DNA from: Planctomycetota bacterium
GTDB taxonomy: Bacteria > Planctomycetota > UBA1135 > UBA2386
Assembly: GCA_020848735.1 (NCBI GenBank)
Contig: JADLHO010000170.1
Location: forward strand, 16,201-80,200
DNA: 64,000 nt
Direction of reading: 5' to 3'
Both the position numbers and the translations under genes were made by a program. The notes under the pieces were generated by a model. That model was given only the letters and a program-made list of their open reading frames with translations. It searched no databases and was not told the DNA's origin. Shown in pieces: positions 32,439 to 41,368 of the stretch; position 1 is the first letter of the stretch; each line of letters begins with the position of its first letter.

Positions 32439-33389
32439 ATGCTCGCCACGGACCGGAACCAGTCCCACTCCGATTCGCGCCTGACCTTGAGCCCCGCGCC
32501 CGTCGTCTCGATCGGTCTTCCCGTCTACAACGGGGAACGCTATCTCGCCAAGACGCTGGACGCCCTGCTCGCGCAGTCCTTCCGCGACTTCGAGATCGTC
32601 ATCTCCGACAACGCGTCGACCGATGCGACGCCGAGGATCTGCCGCGACGCCGCGCTCCGCGACCCGCGGATCCGCTACCACCGCCAGTCGACCAATCTCG
32701 GCGCCGCCGCGAACTACAACCACGTCTTCGCCCTCGCCCGCGGTCGCTACTTCCGCTGGAACGCGGCCGACGACTTCGTCGCGCCGCACGCCCTCGGGCA
32801 CTGCGTGGAGTTCCTGCGGGCGCATCCCGAGTTCGTGCTCGCCTACCCGCAGACGAAGATCATCGACGCGGAGGGTCGCGAGCTCGAAGACTACGACGAC
32901 GGGCTCGACCTCCGCGACCCGTCGGTGACGCACCGGATCGACGTCGTGCTCCAGCGCACCAAGGAGTGCAACGCGGTCTTCGGCCTGATCGACGCCGAGC
33001 GCCTGCGGCAGACGCAGCTGATCGGCCGCTTCGTCGGCTCCGACCACATCCTCCTCTTCGAGCTCGCGCTGCGCGGCCCGTTCGCCGAGCTACCGGGCTC
33101 CTGGTTCTATCGCCGCACGCACGAGGCCGCGTCGAGCGCCGACAAGAGCGCGGAGCGCCAACGCGAGTTCTACGACCCGCGGAACGAGGATGCGGAGTTC
33201 CTCAAGAGCTGCCACGAGCGCACGCGACGGCACTTCCGCGAGGCCTTCGCCGCCGTGCGTCGCACGCGGCTCCCCTTCTTCACCCGTCTGCGCTGCCTCT
33301 GGACCGTGTTCCGCATCGGCATCGCGTCGCGGCGCCACATGATCGAGGAGTTCCGGCGCGCACGGCTCGCGAGCGGGAGCACGCGGTGA
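32439..33389 (+). CDS. Family 2 glycosyltransferase
   Basis: The 316-residue enzyme has a GT-A fold: VVSIGLPVYNGERYLAKTLD at the N-terminus, ISDNASTDAT near 55, and NAADDF as the metal-binding DxD-type site near 115. It uses a nucleotide sugar to extend a lipid-linked glycan. C-terminal helices (from about 235) are Arg-rich and amphipathic and may lie on the membrane. An upstream ATG at 32394 sits in a TATGCT box, so I take 32439. It heads the unit GT2-wzm-wzt-GT4-PIG-L: its stop overlaps the GTG of the transporter gene. Sugar specificity is unknown. Confidence 0.85.
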   Translation: MLATDRNQSHSDSRLTLSPAPVVSIGLPVYNGERYLAKTLDALLAQSFRDFEIVISDNASTDATPRICRDAALRDPRIRYHRQSTNLGAAANYNHVFALARGRYFRWNAADDFVAPHALGHCVEFLRAHPEFVLAYPQTKIIDAEGRELEDYDDGLDLRDPSVTHRIDVVLQRTKECNAVFGLIDAERLRQTQLIGRFVGSDHILLFELALRGPFAELPGSWFYRRTHEAASSADKSAERQREFYDPRNEDAEFLKSCHERTRRHFREAFAAVRRTRLPFFTRLRCLWTVFRIGIASRRHMIEEFRRARLASGSTR

Positions 33390-34198
33390 CGCACGCGACG
33401 GCCCACACGCCGTTCGGCGGCAAGGAGCTCTGGGCCTATCGGGAGCTGTTCTGGTTCCTGGTCTGGCGCGACGTGAAGGTCCGCTACAAGCAGACGCTCT
33501 TCGGTGCCGCCTGGGCCGTGCTGCAACCCGTCATGACGATGGTCGTCTTCCTGTTCATCGGGAAGCTCGCCGCGCTGTCGACGGAAGGACTGCCCGCGCC
33601 CGTCTTCTGGCTCGCGGCCCTCGTGCCGTGGACCTACTTCGCCAACGCCCTCAACGGCGCCGGGCAGAGCCTCGTCGCCAACTCGCAGCTGCTCACCAAG
33701 GTCTGGTTCCCCCGCATCACGCTGCCGGCCGCACCCGTGCTGGCCGGGCTCGTCGACCTTTGCATCGCGACGCTCGTGCTGCTGGTGGTGATCCTCGCCT
33801 ACGGCATCGTGCCCTCGCCGCTCGTGCTGATCTGGCCGCTGCTCGTGCTGGCCACCGCGGCGACCGCGCTCGGCTTCGGTCTGATCGCCGCGGCGCTGAA
33901 CGTGCGCTACCGGGACGTGAAGTACGCGCTGCCCTTCCTCGTGCAGTTCTGGATGTTCGCGTCGCCGGTGCTCTGGTCGTGGGACGAGGCGCGCAATCTC
34001 GAGTCACCGGCGCTGCGCGTGGCCCTCACGCTGAATCCGATGTGCGGGCTGATCGATGCCTTCCGTGGCTCGCTCGTCGGCGCCGGGAGCATCGACTGGA
34101 CCGCCCTCGCGGTGTCGCTCGTGACCGCGGTGATCGTCCTCGCCGTGGGGCTGCGCTGGTTCCACCGCACCGAACGCGCGTTCGCGGACCTGGTGTGA
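33386..34198 (+). CDS. wzm: ABC-2 type polysaccharide export permease (Wzm)
   Basis: The 270-residue membrane protein has six spans and the typical N-terminal ELFWFLVWRDVKVRYKQT cuff helix of O-antigen/teichoic acid exporters, then LQPVMTMVVF and a C-terminal NPMCGLIDAFRG. With Wzt it moves finished undecaprenyl-linked polysaccharide across the cytoplasmic membrane. It starts at GTG within the sequence GTGA shared with the stop of the GT2 gene, and lies 7 nt before the ATPase gene. Length and motif order are normal for the family. Confidence 0.92.
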   Translation: MTHATAHTPFGGKELWAYRELFWFLVWRDVKVRYKQTLFGAAWAVLQPVMTMVVFLFIGKLAALSTEGLPAPVFWLAALVPWTYFANALNGAGQSLVANSQLLTKVWFPRITLPAAPVLAGLVDLCIATLVLLVVILAYGIVPSPLVLIWPLLVLATAATALGFGLIAAALNVRYRDVKYALPFLVQFWMFASPVLWSWDEARNLESPALRVALTLNPMCGLIDAFRGSLVGAGSIDWTALAVSLVTAVIVLAVGLRWFHRTERAFADLV

Positions 34199-34205
34199 AG
34201 CTGCC

Positions 34206-35465
34206 ATGACGACGGCCATCTCGGTTCGCGGCCTCGGCAAGCGCTACCGCCTCGGCGAGCATCTCGGCGAGACGATGCTGCGCGAGGCGATCGCCAGGCT
34301 GTTCCGTCGCCCCGCGCGCGCCCCCGACGCATCGCGCGAGCTCTGGGCGCTGCGCGACGTCTCGTTCGACGTGCAGCAGGGCGAGGTCGTCGGCCTCGTC
34401 GGCCGGAACGGCGCCGGCAAGAGCACGCTGCTCAAGGTGCTCTCGCGCATCACGTATCCGACGATGGGTTCCATCGCGGTCGCCGGTCGTCTCGCCTCGC
34501 TGCTCGAGGTCGGCACGGGCTTCCACGACGAACTCAGCGGCCGCGAGAACATCTACCTCAACGGTTCGATCCTCGGCATGCGTCGGCGCGAGATCGACGC
34601 GCGCCTCGACGACATCGTCGCCTTCAGCGGCGTCGAGCGATTCCTCGACACGCCGATCAAGCGCTACTCGAGTGGCATGCGCCTGCGACTCGGTTTCGCC
34701 GTCGCGGCGCATCTCGATCCGGAGATCCTGCTCGTCGACGAGGTGCTCGCCGTCGGCGACGCGGAGTTCCAACGCAAGTGCCTGGACGCGATGTCGGAGC
34801 TGCGCTCCGGCGGCCGCACGGTGCTCTTCGTCTCGCACAACATGGCGGCGGTCGAGAACCTCTGCTCGCGGGCGCTGTGGATCGACGGCGGCACGGTGCG
34901 CCAGGACGGCAAGGCCACGGACGTGATCCGTGCCTACCTCGCGACCTTCGGCAGCGGCGGCGGCACGCGCATCGATCTCAAGGACCGCGACAACCGCCGC
35001 GGCGACGGTCGCATCCGCTTCACGGGCATCGAGGTGCTCGATACCGACGGCAACCCGCTCCCGCTCGTCCGGGCCGGCGACGCGTTGAAGCTCCGCCTCG
35101 CCTTCGACGTCGGCGAGCGCATCGAGGAGCCGCACTTCGGGGTCGAGATCCACACCGACCTCGGCACGCGGGTCACGGAGATGAGCACCTGGGGCTGCGG
35201 TCACGAGATCCCGGTGCTCGAGCCGGGCGCGGGCACGCTCGACCTCGACATCACGATGCTCAACCTGATGCCCGGTCGCTACCACGTGTCGCTCTGGGCG
35301 GAGCGGCCGGGGCCGGTGCACTTCGACGTGCTCGATCGCTGTGCGGTGATCGACGTCGAGACGTCCAACTACTACGGCTCGGGCCGCGGCATCGACGGCA
35401 AGCTCGGCGTCGTCTTCCTGCCGTGCCGATGGACGAGCGGCACGCCGGCGACGCGCGCGACGTGA
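34206..35465 (+). CDS. wzt: Polysaccharide export ABC ATPase with Wzt C-terminal domain
   Basis: The 419-residue protein has a complete nucleotide-binding domain: Walker A GRNGAGKST (66-74), signature YSSGMRLRL (from 154), Walker B ILLVDEVLAVGD (from about 173), and the switch His in FVSHN. After about residue 255 comes the Wzt C-terminal beta-sandwich (RFTGIEVLDTDGN; PHFGVEIHTDLG; GRYHVSLWAE), which in O-antigen exporters binds the modified non-reducing end of the chain. So the exported glycan is probably length-controlled by a terminal cap (inference from the family). Its stop overlaps the GTG of the next glycosyltransferase gene. Confidence 0.93.
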   Translation: MTTAISVRGLGKRYRLGEHLGETMLREAIARLFRRPARAPDASRELWALRDVSFDVQQGEVVGLVGRNGAGKSTLLKVLSRITYPTMGSIAVAGRLASLLEVGTGFHDELSGRENIYLNGSILGMRRREIDARLDDIVAFSGVERFLDTPIKRYSSGMRLRLGFAVAAHLDPEILLVDEVLAVGDAEFQRKCLDAMSELRSGGRTVLFVSHNMAAVENLCSRALWIDGGTVRQDGKATDVIRAYLATFGSGGGTRIDLKDRDNRRGDGRIRFTGIEVLDTDGNPLPLVRAGDALKLRLAFDVGERIEEPHFGVEIHTDLGTRVTEMSTWGCGHEIPVLEPGAGTLDLDITMLNLMPGRYHVSLWAERPGPVHFDVLDRCAVIDVETSNYYGSGRGIDGKLGVVFLPCRWTSGTPATRAT

Positions 35466-36697
35466 CCATCGCCTTCGTCAATCAGCCCTGGAATCCCTTC
35501 CTGCCCCCCGTGCAGGGCGGGTCGATCGCGATCTGGAACGACCGCGTCGCGCGCGTGCTGGCCGAGGATCCGACGATGCGGGTCGTCCTGCTCGGCGGGA
35601 CGAAGGAACCGCGCATGGTGAGCCGCACCGACGGCCGCCTCGCCTTCCGCGCCGTGCCCCTGCGCTACGGGCCGAAGCTCGAACGGTGGCGCGCACGCCT
35701 CGGGCTCGACCGGGATCCGCGCTCACCGCGGCTGCTCGCGCCGTCGGTCTACGCATCCTTCGCGCGGCGCGTGCTGCGCGTCGCCGTCGCCGAGGACCCA
35801 CGCGTGCTCCACGTGCACAACCTCGCCCAGCTCCTGCCGATCGCGCGCACCCTGCTGCCGCGCGCGCGGCTCGTGCTGCACATGCACTGCGAGTGGCTCT
35901 CGCAGCTCGATGCCGCCTGGATGTACGGACTCGCGCGCCACGCCGATGCGATCGTCGGCTGCAGCGAGCACGTGACCGCGACGATCCGCGCCGCACACCC
36001 GGGACTCGCCGCGCGCTGCGTCGCCGTGCCCGACGGCGTCGACGTCGCGAGCTTCGCACCGCGGCCCACGCCGCGCGGCGGACGGCGCATCGTGCTCTTC
36101 GTCGGGCGCATCTCCCCCGAGAAGGGCCTGCACGTCCTGTTGCCCGCGTTCGCGAGGCTCTGCGCCGACCGCGACGATCTCGAGCTCCACATCGCCGGCC
36201 CCGATGCGACGACGCCGCAGGCGATCCTCGTCGACCTCGCGCTCGAACCCCGCGTACGCGCGCTCGCGCGCTGGTACGAAGGCGACTACCTCGCCGCGCT
36301 CCGTGCACAGGCCGCGCCCCTCGGCGACCGCGTACGCTTCCTCGGCACCGTCCCCCAGGACCAGCTGCCGGACTGCTACGCGCGCGCCAGCGTCGTCGTG
36401 CAACCCTCGCTGTACGAGTCGTTCGGCATGCCGATCATCGAGGCGATGGCGTGCGAGCGGGCCGTCGTCGCCTGTCGCGCCGGCGGCATGACGGAGCTCG
36501 TCGACGACGGCGAGGACGGCCTGCTGGTCGAACCGGACGATGCCGTCGCGCTGGCCGATGCGCTGGCATCGCTGCTCGACGACGACGCGCGGCGCACGCG
36601 CCTCGCCGCCGCGGGTCTGCGCAAGGCGCGGGCGCGCTTCGCCTGGGAGCACGTGGCGCGCGCGGTGCGTGCGGTGCACGAGGGGGAGCGTCCATGA
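35462..36697 (+). CDS. Family 4 glycosyltransferase
   Basis: The 411-residue enzyme has a GT-B fold. N-terminal half: IAFVNQPWNPFLPPVQGGSI acceptor side, VLHVHN, then GCSEHVTATIRAAHPG. C-terminal half: VPDGVD, LFVGRISPEKGLHVLLPAF for nucleotide binding, and the EX7E motif in SLYESFGMPIIEAMACE. I choose GTG 35462, which gives the normal N-terminus and the GTGA overlap seen at the other junctions here; ATG 35429 would overlap wzt more. It likely adds sugars to the exported polysaccharide. It overlaps the PIG-L gene by ATGA. Confidence 0.88.
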   Translation: MTIAFVNQPWNPFLPPVQGGSIAIWNDRVARVLAEDPTMRVVLLGGTKEPRMVSRTDGRLAFRAVPLRYGPKLERWRARLGLDRDPRSPRLLAPSVYASFARRVLRVAVAEDPRVLHVHNLAQLLPIARTLLPRARLVLHMHCEWLSQLDAAWMYGLARHADAIVGCSEHVTATIRAAHPGLAARCVAVPDGVDVASFAPRPTPRGGRRIVLFVGRISPEKGLHVLLPAFARLCADRDDLELHIAGPDATTPQAILVDLALEPRVRALARWYEGDYLAALRAQAAPLGDRVRFLGTVPQDQLPDCYARASVVVQPSLYESFGMPIIEAMACERAVVACRAGGMTELVDDGEDGLLVEPDDAVALADALASLLDDDARRTRLAAAGLRKARARFAWEHVARAVRAVHEGERP

Positions 36698-37590
36698 GCC
36701 TCACGTGGCGCGAGCGCTGGGCGGCGCGGCTGGATGCCCGGCTGCTCCGCGCGTCGCGACCGCTCGGGGACGCGGACCTCGCGCGCAGGACCCTGGTCCT
36801 CGCGCCGCACCCCGACGACGAGACGCTCGGCTGCGGCGGCACGATCGCCCGCCTGCGCGCGCTCGGCACGCAGGTCACCGTCGTGGTCGCCGCCGACGGC
36901 AGCCGCTCGCACCGCCACCTCATGCCCGTCGACGAACTGCGCGCGCGACGCGACGCGGAACTGCTCGCCGCCTGCGGCGAGCTGGGAGTCGGAGCGAGCG
37001 ACGTCGTGCGGCTCGGCATCGAGGACGGCACCCTGCGCGAGCACGTCGCGGCGATCGCCGACGCGGTCGCGACCCTCGTGCGCGAGCGCGGGATCGAGCG
37101 GCTCTGCATGCCCGTCGCCGCCGAGCGGATCGCCGACCATGTCGCGGTGCACGCCGCGGGTCGTGCCGTGGTACAGCGGTTGGCCGCGTTGCAGGTCTTC
37201 GAGTACCCCGTGTGGTTCTGGCACGTGTGGCCCTTCGTCCATCCGGAGGCCTACGGCGTGCGTGCGCGCCTCCGCGCCGCGCGCGAGTCCCTCGCGGCCT
37301 GGCGGGGTCTGCATCGCCTCGACCGCCGCGTCGAGCTCGGCCCGGCGAGGGCTCTCAAGCTGAACGCACTCGCCCGGCACGAGACGCAGACGCGGCGCGT
37401 GGTGGACGACCCGCGCTGGGCCACGTTGTCCGACGTCGCCGAGGGGAGCTGGCTCGCTCGCCTCCTCGGTCCCAACGAGTTCTTCGCGGTGACCGAGCCC
37501 AGGTTCGACGCGCAGACGGCGCAAGCACGCGACGAAGCCCCGGCCCCGCGACCGGACGATCCGGATATGGTCCGGCGACGCGCGACATGA
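36694..37590 (+). CDS. PIG-L family N-acetylglucosamine deacetylase-like protein
   Basis: The 298-residue protein has the LmbE/PIG-L motif APHPDDETLGCGGT (37-50), which supplies His, Asp and Asp for a divalent metal, and the later HVAVH segment (near 150) with another His ligand. The enzymes remove the acetyl group from N-acetyl sugars. Its gene is in the glycan export unit, overlapping the GT4 gene (ATGA) on one side and the ECF sigma gene (ATGA) on the other. The substrate is probably a lipid-linked or nucleotide-linked GlcNAc derivative of the exported glycan (inference). The tail (from about 270) is disordered. Confidence 0.88.
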   Translation: MSLTWRERWAARLDARLLRASRPLGDADLARRTLVLAPHPDDETLGCGGTIARLRALGTQVTVVVAADGSRSHRHLMPVDELRARRDAELLAACGELGVGASDVVRLGIEDGTLREHVAAIADAVATLVRERGIERLCMPVAAERIADHVAVHAAGRAVVQRLAALQVFEYPVWFWHVWPFVHPEAYGVRARLRAARESLAAWRGLHRLDRRVELGPARALKLNALARHETQTRRVVDDPRWATLSDVAEGSWLARLLGPNEFFAVTEPRFDAQTAQARDEAPAPRPDDPDMVRRRAT

Positions 37591-38228
37591 CCGACCCGCA
37601 CATCGAGGACCCTGAACTCGTCGAGCGACTGCGCCGCGGCGACAAGGATGCACTGGCGACGCTCTTCGCCCAGCACCGGGAGCGGCTGCGGCGGATGGTC
37701 GAGTTCCGGCTGCATCCGCGCATCGCGCGTCGGATCGACCCGGACGATGTCCTGCAGGACGCCTGGCTCGACGCGGTCCTCCGCATCGAGAGCTTCGCGC
37801 AGCAGCGCGACCCATCGGTCTATCTGTGGCTGCGGCTCATCGTCGGCCAGACCATGATCGACCTGCACCGACGTCACATCGGGGCGCAGATGCGCGACGC
37901 GCGTCACGAGGTCCATCTCGGAGGAAGGGGCGGGCCCGCGATGTCGTCCGAGGCGATCTCGTTCCATCTCTCGGGGGGACTGACCTCACCGAGCAATGCG
38001 GCGGCGCGCGCCGAGCAGGCGAACCTGCTGCGCGAGGTCCTCGATCAGATGGACGACATCGACCGGGAGATCCTCGTGCTGCGGCATCTCGAGGAGCTGA
38101 CGAACTCCGAGGTCAGCAAGCTGCTCGGACTCCAACCGACGGCCGCGAGCAACCGCTACGTGCGCGCGTTGACCCGCCTCAAGGGCCTGCTGGCCGACAA
38201 GCCGGGACTGCACGATCCGGGCGCGTGA
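37587..38228 (+). CDS. ECF sigma factor paired with kinase gene
   Basis: The 213-residue sigma factor has region 2 (DALATLFAQHRERLRRMVEF; DPDDVLQDAWLDAV; VYLWLRLIVGQTMIDLHRR) and region 4 (DQMDDIDREILVLRHLEELT; NSEVSKLLGLQPTAASNRYV). A long linker (about 100-140) contains Gly/Ser-rich sequence. It is of the planctomycete ECF type found next to serine/threonine kinases, whose phosphorylation may control it (known for such groups; inferred here). The ATG overlaps the stop of the deacetylase gene, yet TATGGT lies 15 nt before the ATG, so it might have its own promoter as well. The kinase gene begins 28 nt later. Confidence 0.9.
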   Translation: MTDPHIEDPELVERLRRGDKDALATLFAQHRERLRRMVEFRLHPRIARRIDPDDVLQDAWLDAVLRIESFAQQRDPSVYLWLRLIVGQTMIDLHRRHIGAQMRDARHEVHLGGRGGPAMSSEAISFHLSGGLTSPSNAAARAEQANLLREVLDQMDDIDREILVLRHLEELTNSEVSKLLGLQPTAASNRYVRALTRLKGLLADKPGLHDPGA

Positions 38229-38256
38229 CGGCGCGACGGACGACGAGGCGATCGAC

Positions 38257-41200
38257 ATGACCGACCCGAGCGAAGAGCTGGATCCCCTCGAACGCCTGAT
38301 GGAGGAGTTCACGCGGGCCGTCCGGGCGGGCAAGGCGGTCGACGTGGAGGACTGGGCGCAACGGCACCCGGAGCAGGCCGACGTGATCCGCGAGCTGTTC
38401 CCCGCGATCCTCGCCGTCGAGGGCATGAAGTCCGGCAGCGATGCCGCGCGCACGCCACGCCCGGCATTCAACTTCGTCGATCGGCTCGGCGACTACCGCA
38501 TCGTCGCCGAGGTGGGACGCGGCGGCATGGGCGTCGTCTACGAGGCGGAGCAGGAGTCGCTCGGACGGCGGGTCGCCGTGAAGGTCCTGCCGCCGATGCG
38601 CGACGAGAGGCGCGTGCAGCGCTTCGAGCGCGAGGCGCGCACGGCGGCGCGGCTCCACCACACGAACATCGTCCCGATCTTCGGCGTGGGCGAGCACGAG
38701 GGCTGGCACTACTACGTGATGCCCCTGATCCGCGGCGTCGGACTCGACGCGGTGCTCGGCGCCCTGCGCGGCACGCGCCACGAGCCGCACCCGAGCGCCG
38801 TGCGCCGCATCGCCGAGCTCACGCCGCAGGAAGCGGCGAAGGGGCTGCAGACCGGGCGCTTCCGCCCCATCACGCGCGGCTCCGGCTCGGGCGACGCACT
38901 CGCTTCGGCGAGCGGTCCGGACTCCGAGGCGGCGGCGGTGATCGACGCGGAGGCGCATGGGTCCGGCGAGCTGCGCCCGGCGTCCGCCACCCCACGGCTC
39001 CCGGCGTCCGACGAGCCGGGTGCGGACGCGACCGTGTACTGGCACAGCGTCGCCGAGATCGCGCGTCAGGTCGCGGCGGCCCTCGGCTATGCGCATGCCC
39101 AGGGCGTGCTCCACCGCGACGTGAAGCCCGGCAACCTGCTGCTCGATGCGCACGGGGTCGTCTGGGTGACCGACTTCGGGCTCGCGAAGGCGATCGGCAC
39201 CGACGAGCTGACGATGTCGGGCGACCTCGTCGGCACGCTGCAGTACATGGCCCCCGAGCAGCTGCACGGGCGCTACGACGCGCGCACGGATGTGTACGGC
39301 CTGGGGCTCGTGCTCTACGAGCTGCTCACGCTGCAGCCCGCGTTCAGCGATCCCGAGCGCGGCAGCCTGCTGAAGAAGGTCGAGCAAGGTCGGCCGACGC
39401 GGCCGAGCCTGCTGCGTCCGGGCATCCCGCGCGATCTCGAGACGATCGTCCTCCTCGCTCTGCAACCCGACCCGACGCACCGCTATCAGACGGCCGCCGA
39501 CCTCGCGGACGATCTGCAGCGCTTCCTCGAGGATCGACCCGTGCGCGCGCGGCGGGCGAACGCGGTGGAGCACGCCTGGCGCTGGTGCCGCCGCAACCGC
39601 CTCGTCGCCAGTCTCGCGGCGGTCGCGATGATCAGCCTGCTCGCGGCGCTGGTCACGGGCTGGAGCGGATACGTGTCGACGCGTGACACGCTGGCCGTCG
39701 CGAAGGTCGCACGCGACGACGCGACGCGGAACTTCGCGCTCGCCAAGAAGGTGCTCGAGAACCTGTTCGACACCGCGGCCGGTCCCGACGAGTTCGAGCT
39801 CGTCGTCGACGAGGCGAGCGGCGAGGCCTCGCTGGAGTGGGTGCAACCGACGCAGCCCTCGCCCGAGACCGCGGCCATGCTCGAGACGCTGCTGCGCTTC
39901 TACGACGAGTTCGCGGCGCAGAACGCCGACGCGACCGACATGCGTCTCGAGATCGCGCACGCACATCGACGTGCGGGCGAACTCTACGCGCGGCTCCTGC
40001 GGACGGCGGAAGCGGACAAGGCCTTCGCACGCTCGCTCGAGCTCTTCCGCGAGCTCGACGCCGGTTCACGCACGCATGCGACCACGATCGCCGCGATCCA
40101 CAACCGCATGGGACGGGTCGCCCTCGACGCGAACGACGCCGAGCGCGCCCGCAGCGCCGCCGCCGCCGCCATCGCGGCGATCGACACGCTGAGCTCGCGA
40201 CCCGCACGCTTCGAGCGCGCGCGGGCGCACGAGCTCGTCGCCGGCACGATCCGCAAGGCGCCGCTCGACGAGCGCGAGCTGCGCGCACAGCAGCCCGATC
40301 GCGGTGCGCGCCGCGGCCCGCCCGGGAGCGAGCCGCGCGAAGGCCGCGAACCGGCGCGCAGGAATCCGCAGGACGGCCCGCGTGCGGATCGACCGCCGCG
40401 CGAGGAGCTGCCGGAGCCGATCGACTCGTCGGATCGCAACCGCCTGCTCGTCGAGCTGCGCACGGCGTGGGAACTCGATCAGCAGCTCACGCAGGAGGCC
40501 CCCGAGAACCCGGCCTACCAGGCCGCCGCGGCGCGCACGACGCGCTACTACGCGTGGGCGCTCGAGCGCAGTGCGCTGCCGCAGGAGCGGCTCGAACGGC
40601 GGCGCGTCCTCGAGGCGGAGATCCGGCGACTGGAGGCGCTCGCCACGCACGATGCGAAGCCCATCAACCAGCTCCGCCTGGCGCAGTCGTACCTCGCCCT
40701 GCTGCCCACGCCGCTGCCCCTGCTGCGCGGCCTCGCGCAGGCCGCGGAGTCGAAGCTCGTCGAACGCCTCGACGCGAAGCTGATCGAGCGCGTCGATCAA
40801 GCCGTCGCCATCGCCGAACGCCTGCTCGCGCGCGAGCCCGACGAAGCCGAGTACCGCTGGCTCTTCGGCGTCGCCGTGACCGAGCGCTCGCGCATCGATC
40901 TCGAGGCCGGACGCACGCCCGACCTGGATCGCCTCCGCAAGGCGGTCGAGATCCTCGCCGAGACGCGAATCGAATCGCGCATCGACGTGCAGCGTCGCCT
41001 CGCGGCCGGCGCGACCCTCGTGCGCGCGCTCCAGGCCAGCGGCGACACCGACGCCACCGCCCAGGAGCTGCAGCGCACGTTCGGCTTCCTCGAAGCCCTG
41101 CCGGCCCGCGGCACTCGCCGCGGCGCACCCGGACGCAGTGGCGTCGAGCCCTTGGGCAGCGGCCGCCCCTTGGACCCCATGGACCGCGAACACGTCGAAG

Positions 41201-41313
41201 GCGAGTTCCGGCGCCGCTTCGAGGAGCTCGGCATCGACGTGAGTTCACCGGAGGTCGGTCGCGCGATGCGGCGATTCCTCGACGCCCGGGAACGGCAGCG
41301 GCCCCCGCGCTGA
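38257..41313 (+). CDS. Membrane serine/threonine kinase (PknB-like) with helical tail
   Basis: The 1018-residue protein starts with a small acidic helical domain (1-65). The kinase domain (about 75-430) has the P-loop GRGGMGVVYEA near 86, Lys in VAVKVLPP near 108, HRDVKPGN near 286, DFGLAKA near 306 and the APEQL substrate loop. Between the hinge and the HRD loop there is an insert of about 90 residues rich in Ser/Gly/Ala (near 190-255), unusual for the family. One membrane span is at about 449-470. The outer 540 residues are helical, TPR-like, with an Arg/Pro-rich low-complexity break near 685-725. It probably senses outside signals and phosphorylates the ECF factor or its partners (inference). 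Confidence 0.9.
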   Translation: MTDPSEELDPLERLMEEFTRAVRAGKAVDVEDWAQRHPEQADVIRELFPAILAVEGMKSGSDAARTPRPAFNFVDRLGDYRIVAEVGRGGMGVVYEAEQESLGRRVAVKVLPPMRDERRVQRFEREARTAARLHHTNIVPIFGVGEHEGWHYYVMPLIRGVGLDAVLGALRGTRHEPHPSAVRRIAELTPQEAAKGLQTGRFRPITRGSGSGDALASASGPDSEAAAVIDAEAHGSGELRPASATPRLPASDEPGADATVYWHSVAEIARQVAAALGYAHAQGVLHRDVKPGNLLLDAHGVVWVTDFGLAKAIGTDELTMSGDLVGTLQYMAPEQLHGRYDARTDVYGLGLVLYELLTLQPAFSDPERGSLLKKVEQGRPTRPSLLRPGIPRDLETIVLLALQPDPTHRYQTAADLADDLQRFLEDRPVRARRANAVEHAWRWCRRNRLVASLAAVAMISLLAALVTGWSGYVSTRDTLAVAKVARDDATRNFALAKKVLENLFDTAAGPDEFELVVDEASGEASLEWVQPTQPSPETAAMLETLLRFYDEFAAQNADATDMRLEIAHAHRRAGELYARLLRTAEADKAFARSLELFRELDAGSRTHATTIAAIHNRMGRVALDANDAERARSAAAAAIAAIDTLSSRPARFERARAHELVAGTIRKAPLDERELRAQQPDRGARRGPPGSEPREGREPARRNPQDGPRADRPPREELPEPIDSSDRNRLLVELRTAWELDQQLTQEAPENPAYQAAAARTTRYYAWALERSALPQERLERRRVLEAEIRRLEALATHDAKPINQLRLAQSYLALLPTPLPLLRGLAQAAESKLVERLDAKLIERVDQAVAIAERLLAREPDEAEYRWLFGVAVTERSRIDLEAGRTPDLDRLRKAVEILAETRIESRIDVQRRLAAGATLVRALQASGDTDATAQELQRTFGFLEALPARGTRRGAPGRSGVEPLGSGRPLDPMDREHVEGEFRRRFEELGIDVSSPEVGRAMRRFLDARERQRPPR

Positions 41314-41356
41314 TCCACGGGTCCGGCCACGGCGTGCGATGGTCGCATGCGCCGCG

Positions 41357-41362
41357 TAGCCT
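41357..41362 (+). promoter_or_regulatory. -10 box for leaderless fucU mRNA
   Basis: TAGCCT ends 6 nt before the ATG at 41369, so the message should begin at the start codon. There is no Shine-Dalgarno and no clear -35. Confidence 0.45.
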
Positions 41363-41368
41363 CAAGAG

